From NCBI RefSeq assembly GCF_024198255.1, contig NZ_JAJVKW010000003.1, positions 558,001 to 622,000 of the forward strand: a stretch of 64,000 nt of DNA. Reading direction: 5' to 3'. The notes under the pieces are model-generated. The model saw only the letters and a program-made list of their open reading frames with translations. It made no database searches and was not told the origin of the DNA. The DNA is from Myxococcus guangdongensis. GTDB lineage: Bacteria; Myxococcota; Myxococcia; Myxococcales; Myxococcaceae. The position numbers were made by a program, and so were the translations under genes. Position 1 is the first letter of the stretch. Each line of letters starts with the position of its first letter. Positions 1 through 8,932 of the stretch are shown piece after piece.

Positions 1-2988
1 GACCTGGACGCGCCGGCGTCCGCGGGGCGCGACGAGCCGTTCGACTTCTCTCCGCCGCCCGCCTCGCCCGCCGATGACGTGGACATCCCGATCGAGGAGC
101 TCATCGCGAGCACGCCGCCTCCTCCCACCACGCCGCTGCTGATGGACGAGCCGCTGCCCGGGTTCGAGCTGTCGCTCGACGACGCGCCGCTCGCGCAAGG
201 TGAGATGCTCGATGAGGCGCCCATCGAGGTGGGCCTCACGGTGGAGGTCGAGTCGTCCTCGTCGGCGCGCCCCGGTGGCTCGATGGAGTTCGACCTCGAC
301 ATGTCCGAGGCCACGGGCGCTCCGGCGCCTTCCCCCGCGAAGCTCAAGGGGGGCGCGCCCGAGTTCGACCTGGACTTCGGTGACGTGGTGGAGGAGACGC
401 CCGCGCGTCCCGCCGCCGCGAAGCCCGCCGGGGGGGCGTTCGAGTTCGACCTGGACTTCGGCGACGCGGTGGAGGAGACGCCCGCGCGTCCGCCTCCGCG
501 CGCCAGTGCGCCGCCGCCTCCGCCCGCTGTCGCGAAGCCCGTGGGTGGCGCCTTCGAGTTCGACATGGACTTGAGCGAGGCGGTGGAAGAAGCCCCCGTC
601 GCGCCGCCTCCGCCTCCTCGTGCCAGCGCGCCACCTCCGGCGCGTCCCGCCGCCGCGAAGCCCGCCGGGGGTGCGTTCGAGTTCGACCTGGACCTGAGCG
701 ACGCGGTGGAGGAGGCCCCTGTCGCGCCGCCTCCGCCTCCTCGTGCCAGTGCGCCGCCTCCGCCTCCTGCCGCCGCCGCGAAGCCCCCGGGAGGTGCGTT
801 CGAGTTCGACCTGGACCTGAGCGACGCGGTGGAGGAGGCCCCCGCCGCGCCGCCTCCGCGTCCCGTTGCGCCGCCGCCGCCTCCCGCCGCCGCGAAGCCT
901 CGCAGTGGTGGCAGCCTCGAGTTCGACCTGGACTTCAGTGACGCGGTGGAGGAGCTGCCTCCCGCCGCGCCGCCTCCGACGCGCACCTCACCGCCACCGC
1001 CGCCCTCCGCGGCTCGCCCCGCGGGCGGCGTCGAGTTCGACCTGGACCTGTCGAACCTGGGGAGCAGCGCTCCTCCCGGCGTGGCCGCGCCTCGCGCGCC
1101 CGCGGCCCAGGCCCGGCCTCCGCCGCCTCCTCCTCCCGCCGGGCTCCAGCCGCCGCCTCCAGCGCCTGTCGCGCCCGCGACTCCGTCACTGCCCAACGTG
1201 CGCCGCGAGGCCCCCAAGGCCCCCGAGCCGGTGGAGACCCCCACGCTGTTGACGCCGGCCGCTCCGAAGTCCGCGCCCGTCGCGCCCGGACTCGACGAGC
1301 GAGGGCTGCCCAGGACCATCTTCCTCCCGCCGCCCGCGCAAATCGCGGGCACGGGGCCTGTCATCGGCATCGACCTGGGCACCACCAACTCATGCGTGGC
1401 GCTCCTGTCCAACGGTCGGCCCGTCGTGCTGCGCTCGCGCGAGGGCTACAACACGATTCCGTCGGTCATCTCGCTCAACGCGCAGAACAAGCTGCTCGTC
1501 AGCCACCGCGCGAAGAACCAGCTGGTGCTGCGTCCCCAGCACACCATCTACGGCGCGAAGCGACTGGTGGGCCGTCCCTACGACAGCGCCGTGGTGAACC
1601 AGGTCCGCGAGCGCTTCCACTACGACATCGTCCCGGACGCCGCGGGCCGCGCCGCCGTGCGGCTGATGGACAGCGTGCTCTCGCTGGAGGAGGTGCAGGC
1701 CATCATCCTGCGCGAGTGCAAGGAGATGGCGGAGGCCCACCTCAACCAGAAGGTGGAGCGCGCGGTGGTGACGGTGCCCGCGTACTACTCCGAGCCGCAG
1801 CGTGAAGCCGTGCGCAAGTCCGGCATCCTCGCGGGCCTCAAGGTGGAGCGCATCCTCAACGAGCCCACCTCGGCGGCGCTCGCCTACGGCCTCAACCGCG
1901 AGCTCAACAAGCGCGTCCTCGTCTACGACCTGGGCGGCGGTACCTTCGACGCCACCATCCTCAAAATCGAGAAGAACGTCTTCGAGGTGCTCGGCACCGG
2001 CGGCGACATCTTCCTGGGCGGCATCGACTTCGACAACCTCATCGTCGACTTCCTCCTCAAGCGCTTCCAGGAGAAGGAGGGCCTGGCGTTCAACGGTGAC
2101 GGCATCGCCCTGTCCCGCGTGAGCGACGCCGCCGAGCGCGCGAAGATGGCGCTCTCCGAGCGCGCCAGCTTCGAGGTCCACATCCCCATGTTGATGATGG
2201 ATGACTCGGGGCGGCCTCGCGACCTGCGCGTGGTGATGACGCGGCAGGAGCTGGAGAAGATCTGCGACCCGCTGCTCAGCCGCACCGTGGACGTGGTGCG
2301 CGACGTGCTGCTGGACGCGAAGCTCAAGGCGGCCGAGGTGGACGACATCATCCTCGTGGGCGGCATGAGCCGCATGCCGCTGGTGCGCGACAAGCTCAAG
2401 GGCCTGTTCGGCAAGGGGCCGCAGGCGAGCGTCAACGCGGACGAGGCGGTGGCGCTGGGCGCGGCGCTGTACTCGGGCTCGGTGGACAAGGTGAGCAGCG
2501 TGGTGCTCATCGACGTGCTGCCCATGACGGTGGGCATCGCGATGCCCGGCGGCGGCTTCAAGCGCGTCATCGAGCGCAACAGCCCGCTGCCCGCGCAGCG
2601 CTCGTTCGCGCTGAACACGTCGAAGGACAACGAGGAGGTCCTCGAGCTGTCCATCTTCCAGGGCGAGGACAACCACATCTCCGCCAACGAGTACCTGGGC
2701 ACCGTGCGCATCGAGGGCCTGCCCCGAGGGCCGAAGGGCTCGGTGCGCGTGGCCGTCACCATCAAGCTCGATTCGGAGTGCGTGCTGCACGTCGAGGCGC
2801 GCGAGTACTCCACGCGCAAGGAAGTGAAGGCCACGCTGGCCACGCGCTACTCGCCGGAGGAGCTGCAGAAGCAGCTGCAGGTGAGCAAGGAGTCGGTGAA
2901 GGCCGCCGAGGAGCGTCGGGGCGCGGACCTGAAGGAGCGCGCTGGCGGATTCTGGGGCTTCGTCAAGAAGGCGCTGGGCCGGAAGTAG
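1..2988 (+). CDS. Hsp70/DnaK-family protein with long repetitive N-terminal extension (5' end outside window)
   Basis: The reading frame is open from base 1, so the true start lies upstream; the first in-window candidate is a GTG at 79. The first 420 or so residues are low-complexity Pro/Ala-rich sequence carrying about eight copies of a GG-x-EFD(L/M)D module (roughly 283-1060), each followed by an acidic VEE segment and a Pro-rich spacer. The Hsp70 nucleotide-binding domain begins with IGIDLGTTNS (codons from 1363) and has the phosphate-2 motif VYDLGGGTFD and the adenosine motif VGGMSRMP. The beta substrate-binding part is present, but only about 540 residues follow the start of the ATPase domain, against 610-640 for DnaK. 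The helical lid therefore appears cut to a short basic tail. It is not the housekeeping DnaK. I infer a specialised chaperone or scaffold that binds partners through the EFDLDL repeats. Confidence 0.9.
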   Translation, partial: DLDAPASAGRDEPFDFSPPPASPADDVDIPIEELIASTPPPPTTPLLMDEPLPGFELSLDDAPLAQGEMLDEAPIEVGLTVEVESSSSARPGGSMEFDLDMSEATGAPAPSPAKLKGGAPEFDLDFGDVVEETPARPAAAKPAGGAFEFDLDFGDAVEETPARPPPRASAPPPPPAVAKPVGGAFEFDMDLSEAVEEAPVAPPPPPRASAPPPARPAAAKPAGGAFEFDLDLSDAVEEAPVAPPPPPRASAPPPPPAAAAKPPGGAFEFDLDLSDAVEEAPAAPPPRPVAPPPPPAAAKPRSGGSLEFDLDFSDAVEELPPAAPPPTRTSPPPPPSAARPAGGVEFDLDLSNLGSSAPPGVAAPRAPAAQARPPPPPPPAGLQPPPPAPVAPATPSLPNVRREAPKAPEPVETPTLLTPAAPKSAPVAPGLDERGLPRTIFLPPPAQIAGTGPVIGIDLGTTNSCVALLSNGRPVVLRSREGYNTIPSVISLNAQNKLLVSHRAKNQLVLRPQHTIYGAKRLVGRPYDSAVVNQVRERFHYDIVPDAAGRAAVRLMDSVLSLEEVQAIILRECKEMAEAHLNQKVERAVVTVPAYYSEPQREAVRKSGILAGLKVERILNEPTSAALAYGLNRELNKRVLVYDLGGGTFDATILKIEKNVFEVLGTGGDIFLGGIDFDNLIVDFLLKRFQEKEGLAFNGDGIALSRVSDAAERAKMALSERASFEVHIPMLMMDDSGRPRDLRVVMTRQELEKICDPLLSRTVDVVRDVLLDAKLKAAEVDDIILVGGMSRMPLVRDKLKGLFGKGPQASVNADEAVALGAALYSGSVDKVSSVVLIDVLPMTVGIAMPGGGFKRVIERNSPLPAQRSFALNTSKDNEEVLELSIFQGEDNHISANEYLGTVRIEGLPRGPKGSVRVAVTIKLDSECVLHVEAREYSTRKEVKATLATRYSPEELQKQLQVSKESVKAAEERRGADLKERAGGFWGFVKKALGRK

Positions 2989-3006
2989 CCTGTGAGGAAT
3001 GGGGAG

Positions 3007-3246
3007 ATGAAAGGACCGTACGTCTCGAATCAGCCCACGCCCGCCCGGCGGCGCTGCTCGTTCTGCGGCGCCGCCGCGCATCAGGTGGGGCGGCTGCAGG
3101 CGGGCATGCGGAGCGCCGCCATCTGTGATGCGTGCGTGGTGCGGCTGTTCGCGAGGCTGGACCGTGAGGCCTTCTCCGTCACCGCGCCGCCCGTACCGGG
3201 GGACGCGGTGGTGGTGGGGCTCCGGGGCGGCACGGACGACGCCTGA
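3007..3246 (+). CDS. small ClpX-type zinc-finger protein
   Basis: A 79-residue protein with one C4 finger, CSFCG then 19 residues then CDAC, the spacing of the N-terminal zinc-binding domain of ClpX. There is no AAA+ ATPase domain behind it. The ATG at 3007 is chosen over an in-frame GTG at 2992 because GAGGA at 2994-2998 sits 8 bases before it. It follows the Hsp70-like gene by 18 bases and is probably co-transcribed. In ClpX this finger mediates dimerisation and adaptor or substrate binding, so a role alongside the chaperone-like protein is a reasonable but unproven inference. Confidence 0.75.
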   Translation: MKGPYVSNQPTPARRRCSFCGAAAHQVGRLQAGMRSAAICDACVVRLFARLDREAFSVTAPPVPGDAVVVGLRGGTDDA

Positions 3247-3259
3247 CTTCGAAAGGTCC

Positions 3260-4534
3260 ATGTCCGCCACGGCTCCCCGGTATCTGACGCGCTTCCAGTG
3301 CCTCGCGGACACGTGTGAGGACACGTGCTGCGCGGGGCTCGTGGTGCCGGTGAGCGACGCGCGGTGGAGGGCGCTGCGCGCCGCGGTGGCGGGAGGGCCG
3401 GACGCGGCGCGGGTCGAGGCGCTCGTGCTGCCCGACCCGGGAGGTGCCGTGGGCGCGGAGGCCGCGTACATCGCGAAGCGCGAGGATGGGTCGTGCTCGT
3501 TCCTCGATGAGAAGCGGCTGTGCTCGTTGCATCGCGCGTATGGCGAAGCGGTGTTGCCGGATGCGTGCGCGATGTTCCCGCGCGTGGCCACGAGGAGGGC
3601 AGGGCGGCTCGAAGTGACGGGCTCGTTCGGCTGTCCGGAGGTGGTGCGCCTGTGCCTGCTCGCGGAGGACGCGCTGGAGCCGGTGTCGGTGGATGCGTCG
3701 CTCGCGGCGCGGCCGGAGCTGGCGCGAGCGCTGGGCGGCGGGGACGCGGCCGACGTGTGGACGTGGCATGCGCTGGGCGTGCGCGAGGTGGCGCTGCGCA
3801 TCCTGGAGCGTCGCGAGTACCCGTATGCCTCGCGGTTGTTCATGCTGGGAGAGCTGGCCCGGCGGCTCGGGGCCTTCTACTTCCGGGGGGCGGAGGCGTC
3901 GCGAGAAGAGGCACGGCTCATCTCGACGCTGTCCGACTTCGAGGCACCGTCGGCGCTGGATGGCCTGCACGCGATGGTGTCCTCGGTGCGACTGCCCGGC
4001 GGACCGTGGGCTGGTATCTGCGGCACGGTGCTGCGCGCGCGCATCGACGGTGTCCGTGGCGCGCGGTTCCAGACCTGGGCCCGCGCCATCCAGACGTCCT
4101 ACGGTGGCGCGAGCGCGACGCCGGACGACGTCTGGGCCCTGTACTCCGAGCGCCGTGCCCGGCTGGAGCCCGCGCTCGGCGAGCGCATCGAGCAGTACTT
4201 CCGCCACCACGCGGTGAACCACTGGCTGCGCAACCCGTTCACCGACACTCCCTCGGTGATGGACTACGTCTTCAAGCTGACCCTGCGCGCCGCGGTGCTG
4301 CGCTGGGCGTTGTTCGGACATCCCGAGGTCGTCGCGCTGTGTGAAGACCCGCCGCTGAACGACGGCCTCACGGCCGCGCGCGCGCGCCTCGACGCCGCGG
4401 CGGTGGAGTGCTTCCAGCTCAGCGCGAAGCACCTCGAACAATCACCGGAGCTGCACGACCTCGCGCGGGGGCTCTCCGGCGGCGCGGGGCCCGAAGCACT
4501 CCCACGCATGCTCGTGCTGCTCCAAGGCATGTAG
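3260..4534 (+). CDS. FliB-like Cys-cluster protein (flagellin lysine N-methylase family)
   Basis: A 424-residue protein. Near its N-terminus it carries the cluster C14-x4-C19-x3-C23-C24, and further in, paired cysteines in DGSCSFLDEKRLCSLH and PDACAMFPR. This is the arrangement of the FliB/YkgJ-type metal-binding family. The start is the ATG at 3260, preceded by GAAAGG at 3251; the frame is open further upstream, but that part overlaps the zinc-finger gene and looks non-coding. FliB methylates flagellin lysines in Salmonella. Nothing flagellar is visible in this window, and most myxobacteria of this type glide without flagella, so a different protein substrate is likely. The family call is fairly secure; the function is not. 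Confidence 0.8.
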   Translation: MSATAPRYLTRFQCLADTCEDTCCAGLVVPVSDARWRALRAAVAGGPDAARVEALVLPDPGGAVGAEAAYIAKREDGSCSFLDEKRLCSLHRAYGEAVLPDACAMFPRVATRRAGRLEVTGSFGCPEVVRLCLLAEDALEPVSVDASLAARPELARALGGGDAADVWTWHALGVREVALRILERREYPYASRLFMLGELARRLGAFYFRGAEASREEARLISTLSDFEAPSALDGLHAMVSSVRLPGGPWAGICGTVLRARIDGVRGARFQTWARAIQTSYGGASATPDDVWALYSERRARLEPALGERIEQYFRHHAVNHWLRNPFTDTPSVMDYVFKLTLRAAVLRWALFGHPEVVALCEDPPLNDGLTAARARLDAAAVECFQLSAKHLEQSPELHDLARGLSGGAGPEALPRMLVLLQGM

Positions 4535-4574
4535 CCGGCGAGCACGAGTCACCCCGCGCCCGCCCGGCCCCACC

Positions 4575-5195
4575 TCACGTCGTCGCGCGAGGCTTCGCGC
4601 CCAGCCGCTCCATCGCCTGCTTGAACACGGCGTAGTCCTGCGCGCCCTGGATGCCGAAGCGCTCACCCAGCACGAACGTGGGCACCGCGCTGACGCCCAT
4701 CTCCTGCGCCGCGCGCACCGCGTCCTCCACCACCTTCGCGAACTCGCCGCCCTCCACCGCGCGCTGGAGCGCCTCCGCGTCCAACCCGACCTCCTCCGCC
4801 GCGCCCCGGAGCGTCTCCCACTGCCAGAGGTCCTGACCCTCGCTCCAGTACCGACGCAGGATGGCCGCGTGGTACGGCTCCAGCTTGCCCTGCGTCCGCG
4901 CGTACTCGGTGGCCTGGTGCGCGCGCCGCGTGGACGGAATCACGTCCCGGTCCACCATCTTCAGCCCCGCCTGCGCCGCGCGGACCTTGAGGGGGTTGTT
5001 CGGGTCCTTCATCTTCTCGCGGATGTGCGCGGGCAGGGGCAGCCCCTCCGGCGGCGTCTCCGGGCGCAGGAAGAAGGGCTGCCAGTCCACCTCGATGTCG
5101 AACTCCTTCTGGAGCTTCTTGACCTCCTGAAGACCGACGTAGCACCAGGGACACACGAAGTCGGACCAGACACGCACGCTGACGGGTGGGCTCAT
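4575..5195 (-). CDS. DsbA-family / FrnE-like thioredoxin-fold oxidoreductase
   Basis: A 206-residue protein without a signal peptide. The N-terminal strand is followed by the active site SDFVCPWCYVG (CxxC as CPWC at about residues 16-19), then a helical insertion and a C-terminal thioredoxin half with the cis-proline context SAVPTFVLG. This matches the cytoplasmic FrnE/2-hydroxychromene-2-carboxylate isomerase branch of the DsbA superfamily. It probably acts in thiol-disulfide exchange or a glutathione-type isomerisation. It converges on the FliB-like gene and is divergent from the S9 peptidase. The exact substrate cannot be read from sequence. Confidence 0.85.
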   Translation of the reverse strand: MSPPVSVRVWSDFVCPWCYVGLQEVKKLQKEFDIEVDWQPFFLRPETPPEGLPLPAHIREKMKDPNNPLKVRAAQAGLKMVDRDVIPSTRRAHQATEYARTQGKLEPYHAAILRRYWSEGQDLWQWETLRGAAEEVGLDAEALQRAVEGGEFAKVVEDAVRAAQEMGVSAVPTFVLGERFGIQGAQDYAVFKQAMERLGAKPRATT

Positions 5196-5451
5196 GGCCC
5201 TCTCACTAACCGGACTGCCGCGTCACGTCATGCCTTCCTCTCCCGGGAAGTCCTCCGGGCGTGAAGGCCCCCTGGCCCCGAGGGTGCGTCCCCCACGCCT
5301 TTCATGACGCGCCGGGCATACGAGCGCCCCTCGCATGTTCCGACGTCCCAAGGTGGACAGCGCCCGGAGGAGCGGGCACGGTCCACCCCCGAACCCCCCG
5401 CCCGAGCGCTCGCCTGGATGGACGCGCGCGGGCCCACCCCAGGAGCACACC
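5196..5451. other. divergent intergenic region between DsbA-like and S9 peptidase genes
   Basis: About 255 bases that must hold the promoters of both flanking genes. Open frames cross it because of the GC bias, but none has a convincing start or recognisable product. The S9 frame is open through part of it, so a longer S9 N-terminus cannot be fully excluded. I see no clear -10/-35 or sigma-54 element. Confidence 0.5.
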
Positions 5452-7485
5452 TTGCCGCTGTCGCTTGTCGCGGCCCTGGCCCTCGCCGCCACCCCGGCGC
5501 CGGCCAAGCCCCAGCCGTTCAACCACCACGACATGATTTCGATGCGCCGGCTGAGCAACCCGCGCGTCTCTCCCGATGGGACCCAGGTCGCCTACGTCCT
5601 GCGCTCCACGGATTTGGAGGCCAACCGCGGCCGCACGGACTTGTGGCTCGTCGGCGTCGACGGGAGCGCCCCGCGCCAGCTCACCTCGCACCCGGACGCG
5701 GACTCGGACCCCACCTGGGCCCCGGACGGCAAGAGCCTCTTCTTCCTGTCCTCGCGCGGCGGCTCCTCCCAGGTGTGGCGCCTGCCCATCGACGGCGGCG
5801 AGCCCACCCAGGTGACCAAGCTCCCCCTGGACGTCGGCACCTTCCGCCTGTCCCCGGACGGCGCGCGGCTGGCCGTGTCCATGGAGGTGTTCCCCGACTG
5901 CGCTGGTCTCGACTGCAACACCCAGCGCGAGGCGGAGCGCTCCAAGCGCAAGGCCACCGGCCGCAGCTACGACAAGCTCTTCGCGCGTCACTGGGACACG
6001 TGGAAGGACGGCCGTCGCTCGCACCTCTTCGTCGTCCCCGTGGCCGGCGGCACGCCCGTGGACCTGATGAAGGGCATGGACGCGGACGGCCCCACCAAGC
6101 CCTTCGGCGGCCCGGAGGAGTACACCTTCACCCCCGACGGCAAGAGCGTCGTCTTCACCGCGCGCGACGTGGGCCGCACCGAGTCCTGGTCCACGGACCT
6201 GGACCTCTTCGTCTCGCCCATCGACGCGAAGGCCAAGCCCCGCAAGCTCACCGAGAAGAACCGCGCCACGGACACCAGCCCCGTCTTCAGTCCGGACGGC
6301 AAGTCGCTCGCGTACCTGGCCATGTCCCGCCCCGGCTACGAGGCGGACCGCTACCGCGTCATCGTGCGCGCGTGGCCCGGCGGCCAGGAGCGCGTGCTCG
6401 CCGAGGAGTGGGACCGCTCCGCCGGCGGCCTCGCCTGGAGCCCCGACAGCAAGACGCTGTTCGCCACCGCCGGCCACATCGGCCAGCAGCCCCTGTTCGC
6501 CCTCGACGTGGCCACGGGCCAGGTGAAGCAGCTGACGAAGGACGGCACGGACGACTCGCCGCAGCCGGCCGCCGGCAACCGCCTGGTCTACGTGCACGAT
6601 GACCTGGACTCGCCCGCGGACCTGTTCGTCATGAACCAGGACGGCACGGGCGCAAAGCAGCTCACCCAGGTGAACCAGGACACGCTCGCGCGCGTGCGCT
6701 TCGGCGCCTTCGAGCAGTTCGAGTTCCCGGGCTGGAACAACGAGACGGTGCGCGCCTACGTGGTGAAGCCGGTCGACTTCGACCCGAAGCGCCAGTACCC
6801 GCTGGCCTTCCTCATCCACGGCGGACCGCAGGGCTCGTTCGGCAATCACTTCCACTACCGATGGAACCCGCAGGTGTACGCGGGCCGCGGCTACGTGGCC
6901 GTCATGGTCGACTTCCACGGCTCCACCGGCTACGGGCAGGCCTTCACCGACGCCATCCGCGATGACTGGGGCGGCAAGCCGCTCGAGGACTTGCAGAAGG
7001 GCCTGGCCGCCGCGCTGCAGCGCTACCCCTTCATCTCCAAGGAGAAGAAGTGCGCGCTGGGCGCCAGCTACGGCGGGTACATGATCAACTGGATTGCCGG
7101 CAACTGGGCGGACGGCTTCAAGTGCCTGGTCAACCACGACGGCATCCTCGACGAGCGCATGGGCTACTTCGACACCGAGGAGCTGTGGTTCCCGGAGTGG
7201 GAGCACAAGGGCACGCCCTGGGACAACCCGGAGGGCTACCGCAAGCACAGCCCCATCGAGCACGTGGGCAAGTGGAAGACGCCGATGATGGTGATTCACG
7301 GCGGCCAGGACTTCCGCGTGGTGGAGACGCAGGGCCTGGGCACCTTCACCGCGCTCCAGCGCCGGGGCATCCCCTCCAAGCTGCTCTACTTCCCGGAGGA
7401 GAACCACTGGGTGCTGCGCCCCGCCAACAGCCTGCAGTGGCACGACGAGGTGCTCGGCTGGCTGGACCAGTGGACGCGTAACTAG
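5452..7485 (+). CDS. secreted S9-family prolyl oligopeptidase-type peptidase
   Basis: A 677-residue protein with an N-terminal beta-propeller (TolB/WD-like blades such as SPDGTQVAYV, SPDGARLAVS and SPDGKSLAYL) and a C-terminal alpha/beta-hydrolase domain. The catalytic triad is visible as Ser539 in GASYGGY, Asp620 in GGQDFRV and His652 in NHWV. The family cleaves short peptides, often dipeptides or acyl-aminoacyl ends. The chosen start is TTG at 5452: AGGAG at 5441-5445 precedes it, and it gives a short hydrophobic secretion signal ending near APA. The frame extends upstream to 5335, but that stretch is Pro/Arg-rich and unlike a signal. It probably feeds on extracellular peptides, as expected for a predatory, proteolytic bacterium. 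Confidence 0.9.
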   Translation: MPLSLVAALALAATPAPAKPQPFNHHDMISMRRLSNPRVSPDGTQVAYVLRSTDLEANRGRTDLWLVGVDGSAPRQLTSHPDADSDPTWAPDGKSLFFLSSRGGSSQVWRLPIDGGEPTQVTKLPLDVGTFRLSPDGARLAVSMEVFPDCAGLDCNTQREAERSKRKATGRSYDKLFARHWDTWKDGRRSHLFVVPVAGGTPVDLMKGMDADGPTKPFGGPEEYTFTPDGKSVVFTARDVGRTESWSTDLDLFVSPIDAKAKPRKLTEKNRATDTSPVFSPDGKSLAYLAMSRPGYEADRYRVIVRAWPGGQERVLAEEWDRSAGGLAWSPDSKTLFATAGHIGQQPLFALDVATGQVKQLTKDGTDDSPQPAAGNRLVYVHDDLDSPADLFVMNQDGTGAKQLTQVNQDTLARVRFGAFEQFEFPGWNNETVRAYVVKPVDFDPKRQYPLAFLIHGGPQGSFGNHFHYRWNPQVYAGRGYVAVMVDFHGSTGYGQAFTDAIRDDWGGKPLEDLQKGLAAALQRYPFISKEKKCALGASYGGYMINWIAGNWADGFKCLVNHDGILDERMGYFDTEELWFPEWEHKGTPWDNPEGYRKHSPIEHVGKWKTPMMVIHGGQDFRVVETQGLGTFTALQRRGIPSKLLYFPEENHWVLRPANSLQWHDEVLGWLDQWTRN

Positions 7486-7498
7486 CCGGCGTCTTGAG

Positions 7499-7520
7499 GC
7501 CCCTCCACTCCCGGAGGGGC
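7499..7520. terminator. bidirectional hairpin terminator
   Basis: A perfect 8-bp stem (GCCCCTCC / GGAGGGGC) with a 6-base loop lies between the stop of the S9 peptidase (7485) and the stop of the convergent lipoprotein gene (7522). It can serve both strands. There is no long T-run, which is usual at this GC content. Confidence 0.65.
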
Positions 7521-7521
7521 T

Positions 7522-7800
7522 TCAGGGGACGACGAAGCACTCGTCGATGCAGTGCTCCAGGTACTCCGAACAGCTGCGGTCCGAGATGCAGTCGGCACAC
7601 TCGGCCACGCGCTTGCGCCGCTCGTCGGAGTCGCGGTCGTCGACCCAGTCGTTGATGCGGTCCGCGCACTTGCCCGTGTCGTCGCTGCCCGGGAAGCACT
7701 CCTTGCGGAGGTCACAGATGGTGTCGGCGTTGCTGGAGCAGCCCGTGAGCACCGCTCCGAGCACCAACAGACTCGTCACTGCGAGGGTTCGGATGGACAT
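7522..7800 (-). CDS. small Cys-rich lipoprotein, unknown function
   Basis: A 92-residue protein starting MSIRTLAV with a type II signal and lipobox VLTGC, so it is predicted to be a lipidated envelope protein. The mature part is acidic and holds eight further cysteines, probably in disulfides. The frame is open upstream of 7800, but that part overlaps the next gene and is Arg/Thr-rich, so the ATG at 7800 (AGGA about 9 bases upstream) is preferred. I recognise no family. Small lipoproteins of this kind are common in myxobacteria. Confidence 0.7.
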   Translation of the reverse strand: MSIRTLAVTSLLVLGAVLTGCSSNADTICDLRKECFPGSDDTGKCADRINDWVDDRDSDERRKRVAECADCISDRSCSEYLEHCIDECFVVP

Positions 7801-7861
7801 GACGTGGTGTCCTACCGCACCCAGTGACGTCCTGGAATAGCCCTCGGAGCGGCGTGGGGAA

Positions 7862-8578
7862 CTAGTTCTTCTTCGTCCCCATTTCGCCGTGGCCCGCGTG
7901 GTCCTTGTTGCCCGGCATGCCCGTGTGTGAAGTGCCGGAGCCGCCCACGCCCATGCCGTCATCCAGCTTGCCCAGAATCTGCCAGGCCTGCTCGCGGTGG
8001 GCGGGGACCTTCTGGATGAGCTCGGTGAACATCGCCGTCAGCTCGGGGCTGGCGGAGGGCATGCCCTGCTTCGCGGCGAGCACCTTGCCGAGCACGGCGT
8101 CATGGCCCGCCACCTGGGCCGCCATGTAACAGGAGTCGAAGGGCATTCCCTGGAGCACGGCGAGCGCCTCCCCCGTGGCCTTGTCCTGGGCCATCATCTT
8201 CTTCTCCACGTCATTCATGGCCTTGGGCATGTCGGTGAGCGTCATGCCCTTGCCCTTCGCATAGGCCATGAGCTTCTGGTCCATGGCGGTGTGGTCCTTC
8301 ACCATCATCTCGCCAAAGGAGCGCACCTCGGCGTTCTGCGAGTTCTTCTGCGCGAGCTGGCCCGCCTGGATTTCCTGCTGGTTGGCGTAGTGCAGCCGCT
8401 CCAGCAGGGCCTTCTCGTCGGTGGGGGCCATGAAGCCGCGGTACTCGGCCATGCCCTTCTGGGGCGTGGTGGGCTTCATGGTGGAGGAGGGCGTCGCGGA
8501 TGCGCCGCTCTGGGCCAGCGCCGCGCCACCGGTGAAGAGCGAGACTGCGAGGGCAATGCCGGAGAGGGTTCGCTTCAT
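7862..8578 (-). CDS. DUF4142 domain protein, exported
   Basis: A 238-residue protein with a clear Sec signal peptide (about residues 1-22, ending ALA-Q). The following helical DUF4142 domain has the family motif MVKDHTAMDQKL; the fold is ferritin-like. The C-terminus is Gly/Met/His-rich (GHGEMG), which could bind metal. AAGGAG lies 8 bases before the ATG at 8578. DUF4142 proteins are periplasmic or outer-membrane-associated and of unknown function, often stress-induced. A separate promoter is likely, as a 350-base gap precedes it. Confidence 0.85.
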   Translation of the reverse strand: MKRTLSGIALAVSLFTGGAALAQSGASATPSSTMKPTTPQKGMAEYRGFMAPTDEKALLERLHYANQQEIQAGQLAQKNSQNAEVRSFGEMMVKDHTAMDQKLMAYAKGKGMTLTDMPKAMNDVEKKMMAQDKATGEALAVLQGMPFDSCYMAAQVAGHDAVLGKVLAAKQGMPSASPELTAMFTELIQKVPAHREQAWQILGKLDDGMGVGGSGTSHTGMPGNKDHAGHGEMGTKKN

Positions 8579-8932
8579 GAGGACTGCTCCTTTTCACGTC
8601 GGGAAGCCATCACTGTCGGACCGCGGGCACGCACGTTGGGCCACACGCGTGGCCCGTGGTGCGCGCGACAGCGGGGTTCGTGCGACAGCGCACGAACGCC
8701 GGTGAGGACGTGGGGCAGTCAACGATGGGATGGGACGGGTGTCGGACCGGATGTGTCGGGTGCCTCACTTCCCCGGCGAGAAGCTACGCACCGCTCGACA
8801 GTCCGGCCGCGCTCGCACAGGCCCGCCCGCTCTCCAACCTGACGGGCGCGAGGTCCGTGCGGGCTCGCGGGTGATGGGCCTCCCACGCGGCGGCAGCCGA
8901 GGGCGCGAGGCCCGCGCCAAGGGCAGGCGCTT
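8579..8932. other. intergenic region with two perfect hairpins
   Basis: This stretch of about 354 bases between the metallopeptidase gene and the DUF4142 gene has no supportable gene. It contains GTTCGTGC-6-GCACGAAC at 8676-8697 and GGGCCAC-4-GTGGCCC at 8638-8655. Read on the minus strand, the first could end the upstream transcript. The second lies about 60 bases before the DUF4142 start, in its probable 5' leader or promoter. Confidence 0.5.

Noticed and set aside
3125..3259. Upstream extension of the FliB-like gene
   Set aside because: It overlaps the zinc-finger gene in another frame and lacks the family start; the ATG at 3260 has a ribosome site.
5335..5451. Longer N-terminus for the S9 peptidase
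   Set aside because: Pro/Arg-rich, no hydrophobic signal; the TTG at 5452 has AGGAG and gives a secretion signal.
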